This document shows, piece by piece, positions 31,654 through 40,638 of a stretch of DNA of 64,000 nucleotides (positions are counted from its first letter, which is position 1; every line of letters starts with the position of its first letter). This DNA comes from Geothrix sp. (GTDB lineage Bacteria; Acidobacteriota; Holophagae; Holophagales; Holophagaceae). The notes under the pieces were generated by a model. That model was not told the DNA's origin and did not search any database. It saw only the letters and a list, made by a program, of their open reading frames with translations. Both the position numbers and the translations under genes were made by a program. The DNA lies in NCBI RefSeq assembly GCF_020622065.1, contig NZ_JAHRYQ010000002.1, forward strand, positions 64,867 to 128,866. Direction: 5' to 3'.

Positions 31654-33714
31654 ATGTCCCACGGATCCGAATCCCAGGAGATCAAGGGCCTGCCCGCGAA
31701 TGCGCGGCGGGCGCTGGAGCCCGGCGAGAGCTACATCCCCCTGGTGCCCCAGGACGGCATGCCCGAGACCACACCTCGCGCCATCACCATGGGCCTCATC
31801 TTCTGCGCGATCTTCAGCATGGCGGCGGCCTACCTGGCCCTGAAGCTGGGCCAGGGCATCGAGGCCGCCATCCCCATCGCCATCCTGGCCGTGGGCCTGA
31901 GCCGCTTCTTCCCGCGCAAGAACACGATCCTCGAGAATGTCATCGTCCAGAGCATCGGCGCCAACAGCAGCCATGTGGTGAGCGGCGCGGCTTTCACCAT
32001 CCCCGCCCTCTACATCCTGGCCCAGACGCCCGGCAGCGGCGTGCCCACGCCCACGCTGTGGCAGGTGGTGCTGGTGAGCTTCCTGGGCGGCTGCATCGGC
32101 ATCCTGTTCCTCGTGCCCCTGCGCCACCACTTCATGGTCGAGAACCACGGCATCTTCCCCTGGCCCGAAGCCACCGCCACCGCCGAGATCCTGGTGACGG
32201 GCGAGAAGGCCGGCAACCAGGCCAAGGAACTGGCCGTGGCCGCGGGCATCGGCGCCGCCTATGACGGCATCACCTCGATCTTCCGCGGCATGGGTGAGTA
32301 CCTGCGCCTGGAGCATGTCTGGGTGGGTCGGGCGCTCCGGGACAGGTTCATGTCCTTCAACTTCCTGAACAGCGCGGCGACGCTCGGCATCGGCTACATC
32401 ATCGGCCTGAAGTATTCCGCCGTGATCGCAGCCGGCTCGTTCTTCAGCATGTTCGTGCTGGTGCCCCTCTTCCACGCCATCGGCCAGTATGTGCCCCTGG
32501 TCGTGGCACCCGGTACCAAGCTCATCGCCGACATGACCCCGGAACAGGTCTTCTTCTCCTACATCCGCATCGTGGGCGTGGGCGCCATCGCGGGCGCGGG
32601 GGTCATGGGTGTACTGGCCTCCATGCCCAACATGATCCGCAGCATCATCAGCAACATGAAAGCCCTCATGAACCGCGACGCCGCGGCGGAGTCCCCCAAG
32701 ACGGCCGTCCGCACGGAACGCAGCATCGCGGGCTCCATGGTCGCCGTGGGCCTCGTCACCGCCATGGTGGGCACCATGGCTTTCCTCAGCTTCGGCCTAG
32801 GCATCAAGCAGGCCCTGATGCCCGCCCTCACGGCCACCCTCGTGGTGATGGTCATCTCCTTCTTCTTCGCTCCGGTGGCCGCCCGCGCCATCGCCACCAT
32901 CGGCACCAACCCCATCAGCGGCATGACCATGCTCACCCTCGTCATCACCGGCGTGCTGATGCTGAAGCTGAACTTCACCGGCGGCTACGGGATGTTCCTC
33001 ACCATGATGGTGGGCGGCATCGTCTGCACGGCCCTGGCGGCCTCAGGCGCCTTCAGCACCGACCTGAAGATCGGCCACTGGATCGGCGCCACGCCCGCCC
33101 GCCAGATCGCCTGGAAGTTCGTGGGCACCTTCGTGGCAGCGCTCTTCACCGGCATCGCCATGTGGCTCATGGCCAAGCAGGTGAACCTGGACGGCACCAT
33201 GGCGCTGGGCACCTCCATCCCCGCGCCCCAGGCCAGCGCCATGAAGGCCATCCTCGAAGGCATCTTCGGCACCGTGTCCATGCCCCTGCGCTGGTACGCC
33301 TTCGGCCTCGGCGTCATGCTCTCCATCGTGCTGCGCATGGTGGAGCTGCCCGCCCTGGGCTTCGCGCTGGGCATGTACCTGCCCATCGAGCTGAACACGC
33401 CCCTCTTCCTGGGCGGCCTGCTGGCCCACTGGGTGAACCGGCCGATGTCTTCTAAAGATGGGGCCGGCACCAGCGAGGCCGACGCCAAAGCCCGCGAGAA
33501 CCGCGGCGTGCTCATCGCCAGCGGCCTCATGGCCGGCGGCGCCATCATGGGCGTGGTGGCCAGCTTCATCAAGCTCAAGTGGACCGAGGGCTTCCCCCTC
33601 CTCACCGCCCACCAGGCCGAAGGCGCCCTCGGCGAATGGCTCGGCCTCACCGCCCTGGTGGCCCTCTGCCTCTATGTCGTCGTCTACAGCCGGCGGGCCA
33701 AGGGCGAGGCGTAA
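31654..33714 (+). CDS. OPT-family oligopeptide transporter
   Basis: A 686-residue polytopic membrane protein with many hydrophobic helices. It carries family blocks near SRFFPRKNTILENVIVQSIG, LVPLRHHFMVENHGIFPWPEATATAEIL and GIGYIIGLKYSAVIAAGSFF. OPT proteins import oligopeptides (some members move metal chelates) with protons. Placement directly after an aminopeptidase and near four secreted or leader-bearing peptidases makes peptide import the best guess. Confidence 0.94.
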   Translation: MSHGSESQEIKGLPANARRALEPGESYIPLVPQDGMPETTPRAITMGLIFCAIFSMAAAYLALKLGQGIEAAIPIAILAVGLSRFFPRKNTILENVIVQSIGANSSHVVSGAAFTIPALYILAQTPGSGVPTPTLWQVVLVSFLGGCIGILFLVPLRHHFMVENHGIFPWPEATATAEILVTGEKAGNQAKELAVAAGIGAAYDGITSIFRGMGEYLRLEHVWVGRALRDRFMSFNFLNSAATLGIGYIIGLKYSAVIAAGSFFSMFVLVPLFHAIGQYVPLVVAPGTKLIADMTPEQVFFSYIRIVGVGAIAGAGVMGVLASMPNMIRSIISNMKALMNRDAAAESPKTAVRTERSIAGSMVAVGLVTAMVGTMAFLSFGLGIKQALMPALTATLVVMVISFFFAPVAARAIATIGTNPISGMTMLTLVITGVLMLKLNFTGGYGMFLTMMVGGIVCTALAASGAFSTDLKIGHWIGATPARQIAWKFVGTFVAALFTGIAMWLMAKQVNLDGTMALGTSIPAPQASAMKAILEGIFGTVSMPLRWYAFGLGVMLSIVLRMVELPALGFALGMYLPIELNTPLFLGGLLAHWVNRPMSSKDGAGTSEADAKARENRGVLIASGLMAGGAIMGVVASFIKLKWTEGFPLLTAHQAEGALGEWLGLTALVALCLYVVVYSRRAKGEA

Positions 33715-33727
33715 GCATTGCTTTACT

Positions 33728-33806
33728 GATCCACCCCAAAGACACCAACGCACGAAGCCAAAGCGACTCCGGCTTTCTTCCTGTTCTCGTGTCTTCGGGG
33801 TGGATC
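33728..33806. terminator. Bidirectional long-stem terminator
   Basis: An 18-base arm starting GATCCACCCC (33728-33745) pairs with 33789-33806 with one mismatch. The 43-base loop contains a small hairpin (AAGCC...GGCTT). It separates convergent OPT and inositol monophosphatase genes and is followed by TTTC. Confidence 0.65.
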
Positions 33807-33811
33807 TTTCG

Positions 33812-34624
33812 CTAGGCTCGGAGGCTCTCAAGCAGTTCCGGCGCCACGCCCCGCGTCCCCACGACCATGTTCCCGGTCTCGAACCACCCCTGCCCGCCAT
33901 CCCAGTCGGTGATGACACCGCCGGCCTCCTGCACCAGCAGCGCGCCCGCGGCGAGGTCCCAGGGCTTGAGGCCCAGCTCGAAGTAGCCGTCGAAGATGCC
34001 GCAGGCCACATGGGCCAAGTCCAGGGCGGCGCTGCCGGCCCGGCGGATGCCCTTGGCCCGCGGAAACACGCGGCCCAGCGCCGCGTTGAACCTCGGCCAG
34101 CGGTCGCCCAGCTGGAAGGCGAAGCCGGTGGCCAGGAAGGCCCCGTCCAGACCCGCCTGTTGCGAGACGCGCATGGGCTTCCCGTTCCAGGTGGCACCCT
34201 GGCCCCGCACGGCCAGGAAGCAGTCCTCGCGCAGGGGGTCCAGCACGCAGCCCACCACGGGGCCCTCGGCATCCCACAGGGCCACGGAGACGCACCAGTG
34301 GGGGAAACCCTGGACGAAGTTCAGGGTGCCGTCCAGGGGATCGACAATCCAGCGAGGCTCCACGAGGGGACCGCTCGGCCCTTCGCCTCCGCGCACCTCG
34401 GGCGGGGTGAACCCGCCCTCCTCGCCAAGAAACCCGTACCCCGGGAAGCGGGTGTACAACTCGGCACGGATGGCGGCCTCGGCATCGCGGTCCGCGGCGC
34501 TCACCACATCGTTCTTGGTCTTCTCGGTGATGGTGGCGGGATCGAGCCGACGAAAGAAACCGAGCAGGATCTTACCGCCGGCCTGGGCCGCGGCCACGCA
34601 GGCATCCCGTTGCGCTTCATGCAT
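33812..34624 (-). CDS. suhB: Inositol monophosphatase family protein
   Basis: The 270-residue protein has the family motifs: GEEGG metal ligand, WIVDPLDGTLNFVQGFP (the DPLDGT motif) and KPWDLAAGALLVQEAGG (WD..AG). Members remove phosphate from inositol-1-phosphate or related substrates; in E. coli SuhB also acts in rRNA transcription. Cytoplasmic. It follows the SDR-DUF2867 gene on the same strand with two bases between, so the three minus-strand genes 36797-33812 form one operon. Confidence 0.9.
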   Translation of the reverse strand: MHEAQRDACVAAAQAGGKILLGFFRRLDPATITEKTKNDVVSAADRDAEAAIRAELYTRFPGYGFLGEEGGFTPPEVRGGEGPSGPLVEPRWIVDPLDGTLNFVQGFPHWCVSVALWDAEGPVVGCVLDPLREDCFLAVRGQGATWNGKPMRVSQQAGLDGAFLATGFAFQLGDRWPRFNAALGRVFPRAKGIRRAGSAALDLAHVACGIFDGYFELGLKPWDLAAGALLVQEAGGVITDWDGGQGWFETGNMVVGTRGVAPELLESLRA

Positions 34625-34626
34625 GA

Positions 34627-36123
34627 TCAGGCCCCCGGGCCTGATTGTGTCATGGCGGCTTCGGCGCGGCGCTTCAGGGCCCGGATCATCCCCGGGAACA
34701 CGAACAGGTGGAAGGGCAGGACGGAATACCAGTAGAGGAGGCCCAGGAGGCCGTGGGGCTCGAAGAATGCGGTCTGCTCCAGCCGGGAGCCGCTCCCTTC
34801 GGCCCGCACGGTGAACTGCAGCCAGGCACGCCCATCCAGCCTCATTTCGGACCGGAGGCGCAGCAGGCGCTCCGGCTCCAGCGCTTCCACGCGCCAGAAG
34901 TCCACGGGATCACCGACGCGGAGGTCCCGCGGGTGGCGCCGTCCCCGGCGCATCCCCAGGCCGCCCACCGCGCGATCCAGGAATCCTCGGATCTGCCAGA
35001 GCCAGTTCCCTGCGGGCCAGCCGTTCTCGCCCCCCAGCGCGCAGAAAGCCTGGAACACGGCCCGGGGAGGGGCCTTGACATGGCGGTGGTGGCGCTCGAG
35101 GAACATGCCCTCGTGAGAGCCGAGGACCTGCTCCTCCTGCTCGCGGGAGAGGCTCGTGGCCCAGGTGGTCTCCACCGCATCCTCATCCAGACGCTGCAGG
35201 GCCAGGGCCAAGGCCTCGCGGTAGGCCATGGGCCGCACCCGGAAGACCTCCAGGGCCCGGGGATCGCGGACCACCACCTCGGTGGTCATCCCTTCGATCA
35301 GGGGTTTGACCAGCTCCAGGGGGATGGGCGTGACCATGTCCACCCACAGGGCGGACAGGATCGGCAGCGGCACGCGCATGGGAAGGATGAGCCGGCGCAG
35401 GCCGCGGATCTCGGCATAGCCCAGCATCATCCGCCGGTAGTCGAGGACATCCTGGCCACCGATCTCGAAGACGCCCTCCACCTCGGGGTGTTCGAGCGCT
35501 TCCGTAAGGTAGCCCAGCACATCGCGCACGCCGATGGGTTGGCAGCGGGTGTTCACCCAGCGCGGGGTGATCATGATGGGCAGCCGCTCCGTCAGGTGGC
35601 GGATCATCTCGAAGCTGACGCTGCCGCTGCCCACGATCACCGCGGCCCGGAATTCCAGCACCGGCACGCCCGAGGAACCCAGGGCGGCCCCCACCTCCTG
35701 GCGGCTGGCCAGGTGATCGCTGCGGTGGCGGGTGGGATCCCCCAGGCCCCCAAGGTAGATGATCCGGCGCACCCCGGCCTTCGCGCAGGCGGCGGCGAAA
35801 GTGAGGGCCTGCCGCAGATCCCTCCCCCGGAAATCGGGGCTGTCTTCGGCCATGGCGTGGACCAGGTAGTAGACCTGGGACACTCCCTGCAGCGCAGCCT
35901 CGAGGGATGCCGGGTCGGACACATCGCCCTTGACCAGTTCCACGCCCGGCCAGGGGCGGCCCGCCAGCCGCTCGGGATTGCGGGCGAGGCACCGGATCCG
36001 GCGGCCCGCCGCCAGGAGCCGGGGCACCAGGCGGCCCCCGATGTAGCCCGTGGCGCCGGTCACCAGGATGAGCGGCTTCCCCGGGTCCATCCGATTGGCG
36101 CCTTCGGGCCGCGGCGAAGTCAT
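34627..36123 (-). CDS. SDR-family NAD(P)-binding protein with C-terminal DUF2867
   Basis: The 498-residue protein has an N-terminal Rossmann fold (VTGATGYIGGRLVPRLLAAG, about residues 21-40) of the NmrA/atypical SDR type. A C-terminal domain from about residue 350 (RHHRHVKAPPRAVFQAFCALGGENGW...) matches DUF2867, a START-like polyketide cyclase-type domain, and it ends in a hydrophobic stretch (LLGLLYWYSVLPFHLFVFPG). The substrate is unknown. It overlaps the upstream Dph6-like gene by four bases (ATGA). Confidence 0.85.
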   Translation of the reverse strand: MTSPRPEGANRMDPGKPLILVTGATGYIGGRLVPRLLAAGRRIRCLARNPERLAGRPWPGVELVKGDVSDPASLEAALQGVSQVYYLVHAMAEDSPDFRGRDLRQALTFAAACAKAGVRRIIYLGGLGDPTRHRSDHLASRQEVGAALGSSGVPVLEFRAAVIVGSGSVSFEMIRHLTERLPIMITPRWVNTRCQPIGVRDVLGYLTEALEHPEVEGVFEIGGQDVLDYRRMMLGYAEIRGLRRLILPMRVPLPILSALWVDMVTPIPLELVKPLIEGMTTEVVVRDPRALEVFRVRPMAYREALALALQRLDEDAVETTWATSLSREQEEQVLGSHEGMFLERHHRHVKAPPRAVFQAFCALGGENGWPAGNWLWQIRGFLDRAVGGLGMRRGRRHPRDLRVGDPVDFWRVEALEPERLLRLRSEMRLDGRAWLQFTVRAEGSGSRLEQTAFFEPHGLLGLLYWYSVLPFHLFVFPGMIRALKRRAEAAMTQSGPGA

Positions 36124-36797
36124 GCGGGCACCAGATCCGCGAAGACAAAGCCGTCGCGCACCACCACTTCACCCCCCCGGACGGCCACCGGGTGGCGGAA
36201 CATCGGCCCATCCCAGGCGAAGGTGTGGAACTCCCCCCGCTCGCCGCAGGGGTCCACCGTCGGGGGGAGGTCCGCCAGCAATGAAGCATCAAAGGCCCGG
36301 CCCGCGAAAGACGCGGCCAGCGCGCGGGGATCCACGCAGACCAGGGTGGCCTTCAACCCGGCAGCCACCATGTCGGCGGCGACGCCGGTCGTGTCGGGAT
36401 TCCAGATGGGAAAGAGGGGGCTGAGCCCCGTCCCCGCCAGCTTCTGGATGCGATAGTCGCGGACATCCTCCAGGAACAGGTCCCCGAAGGCCATGGCCTC
36501 GACCCCGGTCTCCACCGCCCGGGCACAGACCTGGGCCATGCGGGCCTCATAGGCCTCGTTGGAGCAGGGCCAGGGGAGCGGCACCTTCCACAAGGGCAGA
36601 CCTGCGGCCTCCGCCTGGGCCTCCAGCAGGGCCTCCCGGACCCCATGCATGGCCACGCGGTCGAACGCCTCATTGGTGGTGGTGAGCAGCCCCACCACCT
36701 CCACCTCGCTCGATTGCCGGAGGACATGCAGGGCCCAGGCGGCATCCTTGCCGCTGGACCAGCTCAAGAGGGCCTTGGTCCGCGTCGTCCGTGTCAT
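36120..36797 (-). CDS. Dph6/diphthine-ammonia-ligase-like PP-loop ATPase
   Basis: The 225-residue protein has a PP-loop (SWSSGKDAAWAL, residues 12-23) and family blocks AMHGVREALLEAQAEAAGLPL and FGDLFLEDVRDYR. Eukaryotic Dph6 amidates diphthine on EF2; bacteria lack diphthamide, so the bacterial members must have another amidation or adenylation role, not known to me. Start ATG at 36797. It is divergent from the nfu gene, with the shared 22-bp element between. Confidence 0.85.
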   Translation of the reverse strand: MTRTTRTKALLSWSSGKDAAWALHVLRQSSEVEVVGLLTTTNEAFDRVAMHGVREALLEAQAEAAGLPLWKVPLPWPCSNEAYEARMAQVCARAVETGVEAMAFGDLFLEDVRDYRIQKLAGTGLSPLFPIWNPDTTGVAADMVAAGLKATLVCVDPRALAASFAGRAFDASLLADLPPTVDPCGERGEFHTFAWDGPMFRHPVAVRGGEVVVRDGFVFADLVPA

Positions 36798-36830
36798 GGG
36801 ATCTCCGATCCCAGTATGTCTCTCGAAATT

Positions 36831-36852
36831 CCTGACGGATTTGGTAAACTTT
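36831..36852 (+). promoter_or_regulatory. 22-bp element shared with the bacilliredoxin promoter
   Basis: Second copy of the element at 18925-18946: CTGAC half, then TTGGTAAACTTT, 14 bases before the nfu ATG, with ribosome site AGGGAG downstream. An Rrf2/IscR-like regulator would make sense before an Fe-S assembly gene. Confidence 0.5.
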
Positions 36853-36866
36853 ATAGGGAGCCCTCC

Positions 36867-37409
36867 ATGCCCAAAGTCATCAACATCGAACCCACCCCCA
36901 ATCCCGACGCCCTGAAATTCCTGGTGCATCCGGCCATCCTCAAGGCAGGATCCCGGTCCTTCAAGGATTTCGGCGCCGCCGTGGGTGACCCGCTGGGCTC
37001 CAGCCTCTTCGGGCTGGGCAAGGTGACCTCTGTCTTCTACATGGACCGCTTCGTCACCGTGAACAAGGAGGCCTCGGCGGAGTGGAGCGACCTTATCGAT
37101 CCCATCTGCGAGGCCATCGAGGATCTCAAGCTGCCGGAGGACGCCACCGGCGATGTGGCCGCCCAGCCCGGAGGCGATGCCGACGCGACCCTGGAGCGCA
37201 TCAACCAGCTGCTGGACACCCGCATCCGCCCCGGGCTCGCGGGGGATGGCGGCGGCCTGGAGGTGATCTCCTTCGACGGCCAGACCCTCCAGATCAGCTA
37301 CCACGGGGCCTGCGGCTCCTGCCCGTCTTCCACCAGCGGCACCCTGCGCTACATCGAGGGACTGCTCCAGGAGGAGATCAGTCCCAGCCTCCGCGTCGTC
37401 AGCTGGTAA
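36867..37409 (+). CDS. Nfu-type Fe-S cluster scaffold protein
   Basis: The 180-residue protein has an Nfu N-terminal domain (INIEPTPNPDALKFLV, and SLFGLGKVTSVFYMDRFVTV) and a C-terminal NifU domain with the cluster ligand motif GACGSCPSS (Cys149, Cys152) and IRPGLAGDGGGLEVI. It receives or delivers 4Fe-4S clusters in the cytoplasm. The N-domain plus C-domain layout matches eukaryotic NFU1. No other Suf or Isc gene is nearby. Confidence 0.94.
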   Translation: MPKVINIEPTPNPDALKFLVHPAILKAGSRSFKDFGAAVGDPLGSSLFGLGKVTSVFYMDRFVTVNKEASAEWSDLIDPICEAIEDLKLPEDATGDVAAQPGGDADATLERINQLLDTRIRPGLAGDGGGLEVISFDGQTLQISYHGACGSCPSSTSGTLRYIEGLLQEEISPSLRVVSW

Positions 37410-37468
37410 GTTCCCCCCTGCCCTTGCACCCCGCGAAAAGCCCGCCACCCTAGGGGGGACGACTGGAG

Positions 37469-38476
37469 ATGAGCGTGAGCCCAGCGAAGGTGGCCAAGCG
37501 ACGCAGCGCCAAGGCAGATCACCTCGCCGCGCTGGCGGATCTCCTGAATGCCAGCCGGGCCGACCCAGTCCACCTCTTCGAGCACGGCTTGGCCCTCCTG
37601 GTGGATCGCCTTGGCGTGGACCGGGCCATGCTCACGCGCGTCACCGCCCTGGGCTACGAGGTGTTCTGGTGGGCCATGGGGAACGGGGCCACCATGGCCG
37701 GCGTATTCGAGGCACCCGAACAGGGGTTCTGCCCTTGGGTCATGGCCCATCCGGACCGGCCCCTCACCATCCGCGATGCGGCCTCCGAGGTCCGATGGCG
37801 CAAGAGCCCCGCCTGGACCGCCCTCGGCATCCGGGCCTACGCCGGCGTGGCCCTGAAGATCGGCGATCAGGCCGTGGGAACCCTGTGCGTGCAGCATCAC
37901 GCGACCCGGGCCTTTGACCACGGCGAGGTCGCCTTGATTCGCGCCATGGGCGATCTCATGGCCCGTACGCTGGAATCGGAGAACCTGAAGCAGGAGCTCC
38001 GGTCCGCCCTCGAAGCCCTGGAGTTGAGCAGCGCCATCGTGGAGGACAGCGCACTCCAGAGCCCGCGGTCCGGCCTTCCGAATCGCCACTACCTCGACAT
38101 CTGGCGACGGGCCTCGCTCTTCATGGCCCGGCGTCGTCAGGAACCCATGGCCCTCGCCCTCTGGTCCCAACCCATGGTCGCGGGCACCAAGGGCCGTCTG
38201 GGCGCGGCCGTAGCCCATCTGCGGGGCGAAGATCTCATCATCGAGCTGTCCGCCGACCAGTATCTCCTGCTCATGCCGCACACCACCGAAGCCGGCGCAG
38301 AGGTGCTGTTGGAGCGGCTTCACGAGACGCTCGGCCGCCACCCCACCGGCGCCACGCTCTGGCTTCCCGACGGGAAGGACATGACCTTGAAGTCCGCTTT
38401 GACGCGCGTGGGTAAAGCCTTTACGGACGCCTGCCGCGAGGGTTCACCGCTGGTCTGGATTCGTCCCAAGGGATGA
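37469..38476 (+). CDS. GAF-domain protein with degenerate GGDEF-like domain
   Basis: The 335-residue protein has a GAF-like sensor region at about residues 20-175 (PWVMAHPDRPLTIRDA..., AYAGVALKIGDQAVGTLCV). After a helical linker it carries a GGDEF-like fold start (SGLPNRHYLDIW, about residues 205-216). The signature loop is ELSADQYLLLMPH instead of GGDEF, so diguanylate cyclase activity is unlikely. GTG at 37475 with GGAG six bases upstream is an alternative start. It may act as a ligand-binding or scaffold protein. Confidence 0.75.
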   Translation: MSVSPAKVAKRRSAKADHLAALADLLNASRADPVHLFEHGLALLVDRLGVDRAMLTRVTALGYEVFWWAMGNGATMAGVFEAPEQGFCPWVMAHPDRPLTIRDAASEVRWRKSPAWTALGIRAYAGVALKIGDQAVGTLCVQHHATRAFDHGEVALIRAMGDLMARTLESENLKQELRSALEALELSSAIVEDSALQSPRSGLPNRHYLDIWRRASLFMARRRQEPMALALWSQPMVAGTKGRLGAAVAHLRGEDLIIELSADQYLLLMPHTTEAGAEVLLERLHETLGRHPTGATLWLPDGKDMTLKSALTRVGKAFTDACREGSPLVWIRPKG

Positions 38477-38566
38477 CCCGCAACCTGCTCGCTGGCCCGT
38501 TCCGCGGGTCCATGGGAAGATGAAAGGCTCTGGTACGGCCGGTGAAACCCGGCCCCATGGAGGTGG

Positions 38567-40630
38567 ATGTTGGAAACCCCGACCCTGGTGAAAGCGGCCC
38601 TGAACGCGATGGACGGGCAGACGGCCCCCAGCCGCGAGGATCTCTGCCACTGGTACGAACTGATGCACCTCGGGCGCCTGCTGGACGGCAAGGCGCCCAA
38701 CTATCTGAAGCAGGCCATCGGCTGGTCGTACCACGCGCCCTGCGCGGGCCACGACGGCATCCAGCTGGCCGCGGGCCTGGCCTTCCGGCCGGGCCGCGAC
38801 TTCCTCTTCCCCTACTATCGCGACCTGATGACCTGCCTCGCCGCGGGCCTCACGCCCGAAGAGATCATCCTCAACGGCATCTCCAAGGCCACCGATCCGG
38901 CCAGCGGCGGCCGCCACATGAGCAACCACTTCGCGAAGCCCTCCATCGGCATCCAGAATGTGTCCAGCCTCACCGGCAACCACACCCAGCATGCCGTGGG
39001 CCTGGCCCGCGCCGTGAAGACCTACGGCCGCGACAGCGTGGTGTTCTGCAGCCAGGGCGAGTCCTCCCTGTCCGAGGGCTACTGTTCCGAGAGCATCAAC
39101 GGGGCGGACCGCGAGAAGCTGCCCGTGATCTTCGTGATCCAGGACAACGGCTACGGCATCTCCGTGCCCAAGCGCGACCAGAGCGCCAACGAGTACATCT
39201 GCGACAACTTCAGCGGCTTCCCGAACCTGAAGATCATCAAGTGCGATGGGCTCGACTTCCTCGACTCCACGCGCGCCATGGGCGAGGCCCTGGCCCATGT
39301 CCGCGCCGGCCACGGCCCCGCAATGGTCTACGCCATGTGCGTCCGCATCGGCAGCCACTCCAACTCGGATCGCCACGAACTCTACCGCGACGAGGCCGAA
39401 CTGGCGGAGGCCAAGGCGAAGGATCCCCTGCCCCGCTTCCGCGCCTATTGCCTGGACAAGGGCCTCAGCGAAGCTGAACTCGTCGCCATCGAGACCGAGA
39501 ACCAGGCCCGCTACCTGGCCGCCCACGACAAGGCCATGGCCGCGCCCAGCCCGGATCCCGCCAGCATCTACGATTTCGTGATTCCCGAAGGCTGGGTTTC
39601 CGCCCAGTACCCCGACGGCACCCACCAGGCCACCGGCGACACCCTCAGCGTGATCGCGGCCCTGAACCAGACCCTGAAGGAGGAGTTCCGCCACAACCCG
39701 GACACCTTCATCTGGGGCCAGGACATGGCCAACAAGGACAAGGGCGGCATCTTCAATGTGTCGAAGGGCATGCAGCCCGAATTCGGCGAGAAGCGCGTGT
39801 TCAACGCCCCCATCGCCGAGGACTTCATCATCGGCACGGCCAACGGCTTCTCGCGCCTCGACGACAAGATCCGCGTGGTGGTCGAGGGCGCCGAGTTCGC
39901 CGACTACATCTGGCCCGGGGCAGAGCAGATCGTGGAATGCAGCCACGACTATTGGCGCAGCAATGGCCAGTTCGCGCCCAACATCACCATCCGCCTGGCT
40001 TCCGGCGGCTACATCGGCGGCGGCCTCTACCACTCACAGAATGTCGAGGGCTGGCTCACCACCCTGCCCGGCATCCGCGTGGTGGTGCCCGCCTTCGCCG
40101 ACGATGCTGCGGGCCTGCTCCGCACCGCCATGCGCAGCCGGGGGACGACGCTCTACCTCGAACCGAAATTCCTCTACAACGCCAAGATGGCCCATGCCGT
40201 GGTGCCGCCGGACTTCGCCGTGCCCTTCGGCAAGGCCCGCGTCCGCCGCGAAGGCGCCGATCTCACCATCCTCGCCTACGGCACACCCGTCCACTTCGCC
40301 CTGGAGGCCGCCGCCAAGCTGGAGAAGGAGGGCAGGTCCGCGGAAGTGATCGACCTCCGCAGCCTCAGCCCCCTGGACACGCCGGCCATCATCAAGTCGG
40401 TCAAGAAGACGCACCGCGTGCTCATCGCCCACGAGGACAAGGTCTTCGGCGGTTTCGGCGGCGAGCTGGCGGCCATCTGCGCCTCCGAGTGCTTCCCCTG
40501 GCTGGATGCCCCGGTCGAGCGCGTGGGTTCGGAGTTCACCCCCGTGGGCTTCAACCGGATCCTCGAGCGCGCCGTCCTGCCCAATGCCGACAAGGTGCTG
40601 GCGGCGGCCCGCAAGGTCCTTTCGTTCTAG
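38567..40630 (+). CDS. Fused alpha-beta 2-oxoacid dehydrogenase E1 component
   Basis: The 687-residue protein joins E1-alpha (about 1-330: GGRHMSNHFAKPSIGIQN, thiamine-diphosphate region FCSQGESSLSEG...IQDNGYGIS) and E1-beta (about 355-687: VVEGAEFADYIWPGAEQIV, VIDLRSLSPLD). The usual GDG of the cofactor motif is GES here (164-166), with Asp193-Asn194 at the far end. Fused E1 enzymes of this type usually act on branched-chain 2-oxoacids, but substrate is not proven. No E2 or E3 gene is adjacent. GGAGG precedes ATG by three bases; TTG at 38570 is an alternative. Confidence 0.88.
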   Translation: MLETPTLVKAALNAMDGQTAPSREDLCHWYELMHLGRLLDGKAPNYLKQAIGWSYHAPCAGHDGIQLAAGLAFRPGRDFLFPYYRDLMTCLAAGLTPEEIILNGISKATDPASGGRHMSNHFAKPSIGIQNVSSLTGNHTQHAVGLARAVKTYGRDSVVFCSQGESSLSEGYCSESINGADREKLPVIFVIQDNGYGISVPKRDQSANEYICDNFSGFPNLKIIKCDGLDFLDSTRAMGEALAHVRAGHGPAMVYAMCVRIGSHSNSDRHELYRDEAELAEAKAKDPLPRFRAYCLDKGLSEAELVAIETENQARYLAAHDKAMAAPSPDPASIYDFVIPEGWVSAQYPDGTHQATGDTLSVIAALNQTLKEEFRHNPDTFIWGQDMANKDKGGIFNVSKGMQPEFGEKRVFNAPIAEDFIIGTANGFSRLDDKIRVVVEGAEFADYIWPGAEQIVECSHDYWRSNGQFAPNITIRLASGGYIGGGLYHSQNVEGWLTTLPGIRVVVPAFADDAAGLLRTAMRSRGTTLYLEPKFLYNAKMAHAVVPPDFAVPFGKARVRREGADLTILAYGTPVHFALEAAAKLEKEGRSAEVIDLRSLSPLDTPAIIKSVKKTHRVLIAHEDKVFGGFGGELAAICASECFPWLDAPVERVGSEFTPVGFNRILERAVLPNADKVLAAARKVLSF

Positions 40631-40638
40631 GAGTCTCC

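Noticed and set aside
33715-33811. Possible small RNA between OPT and the inositol monophosphatase gene
   Set aside because: The long imperfect stem is better explained as a bidirectional terminator between convergent genes; no promoter seen.
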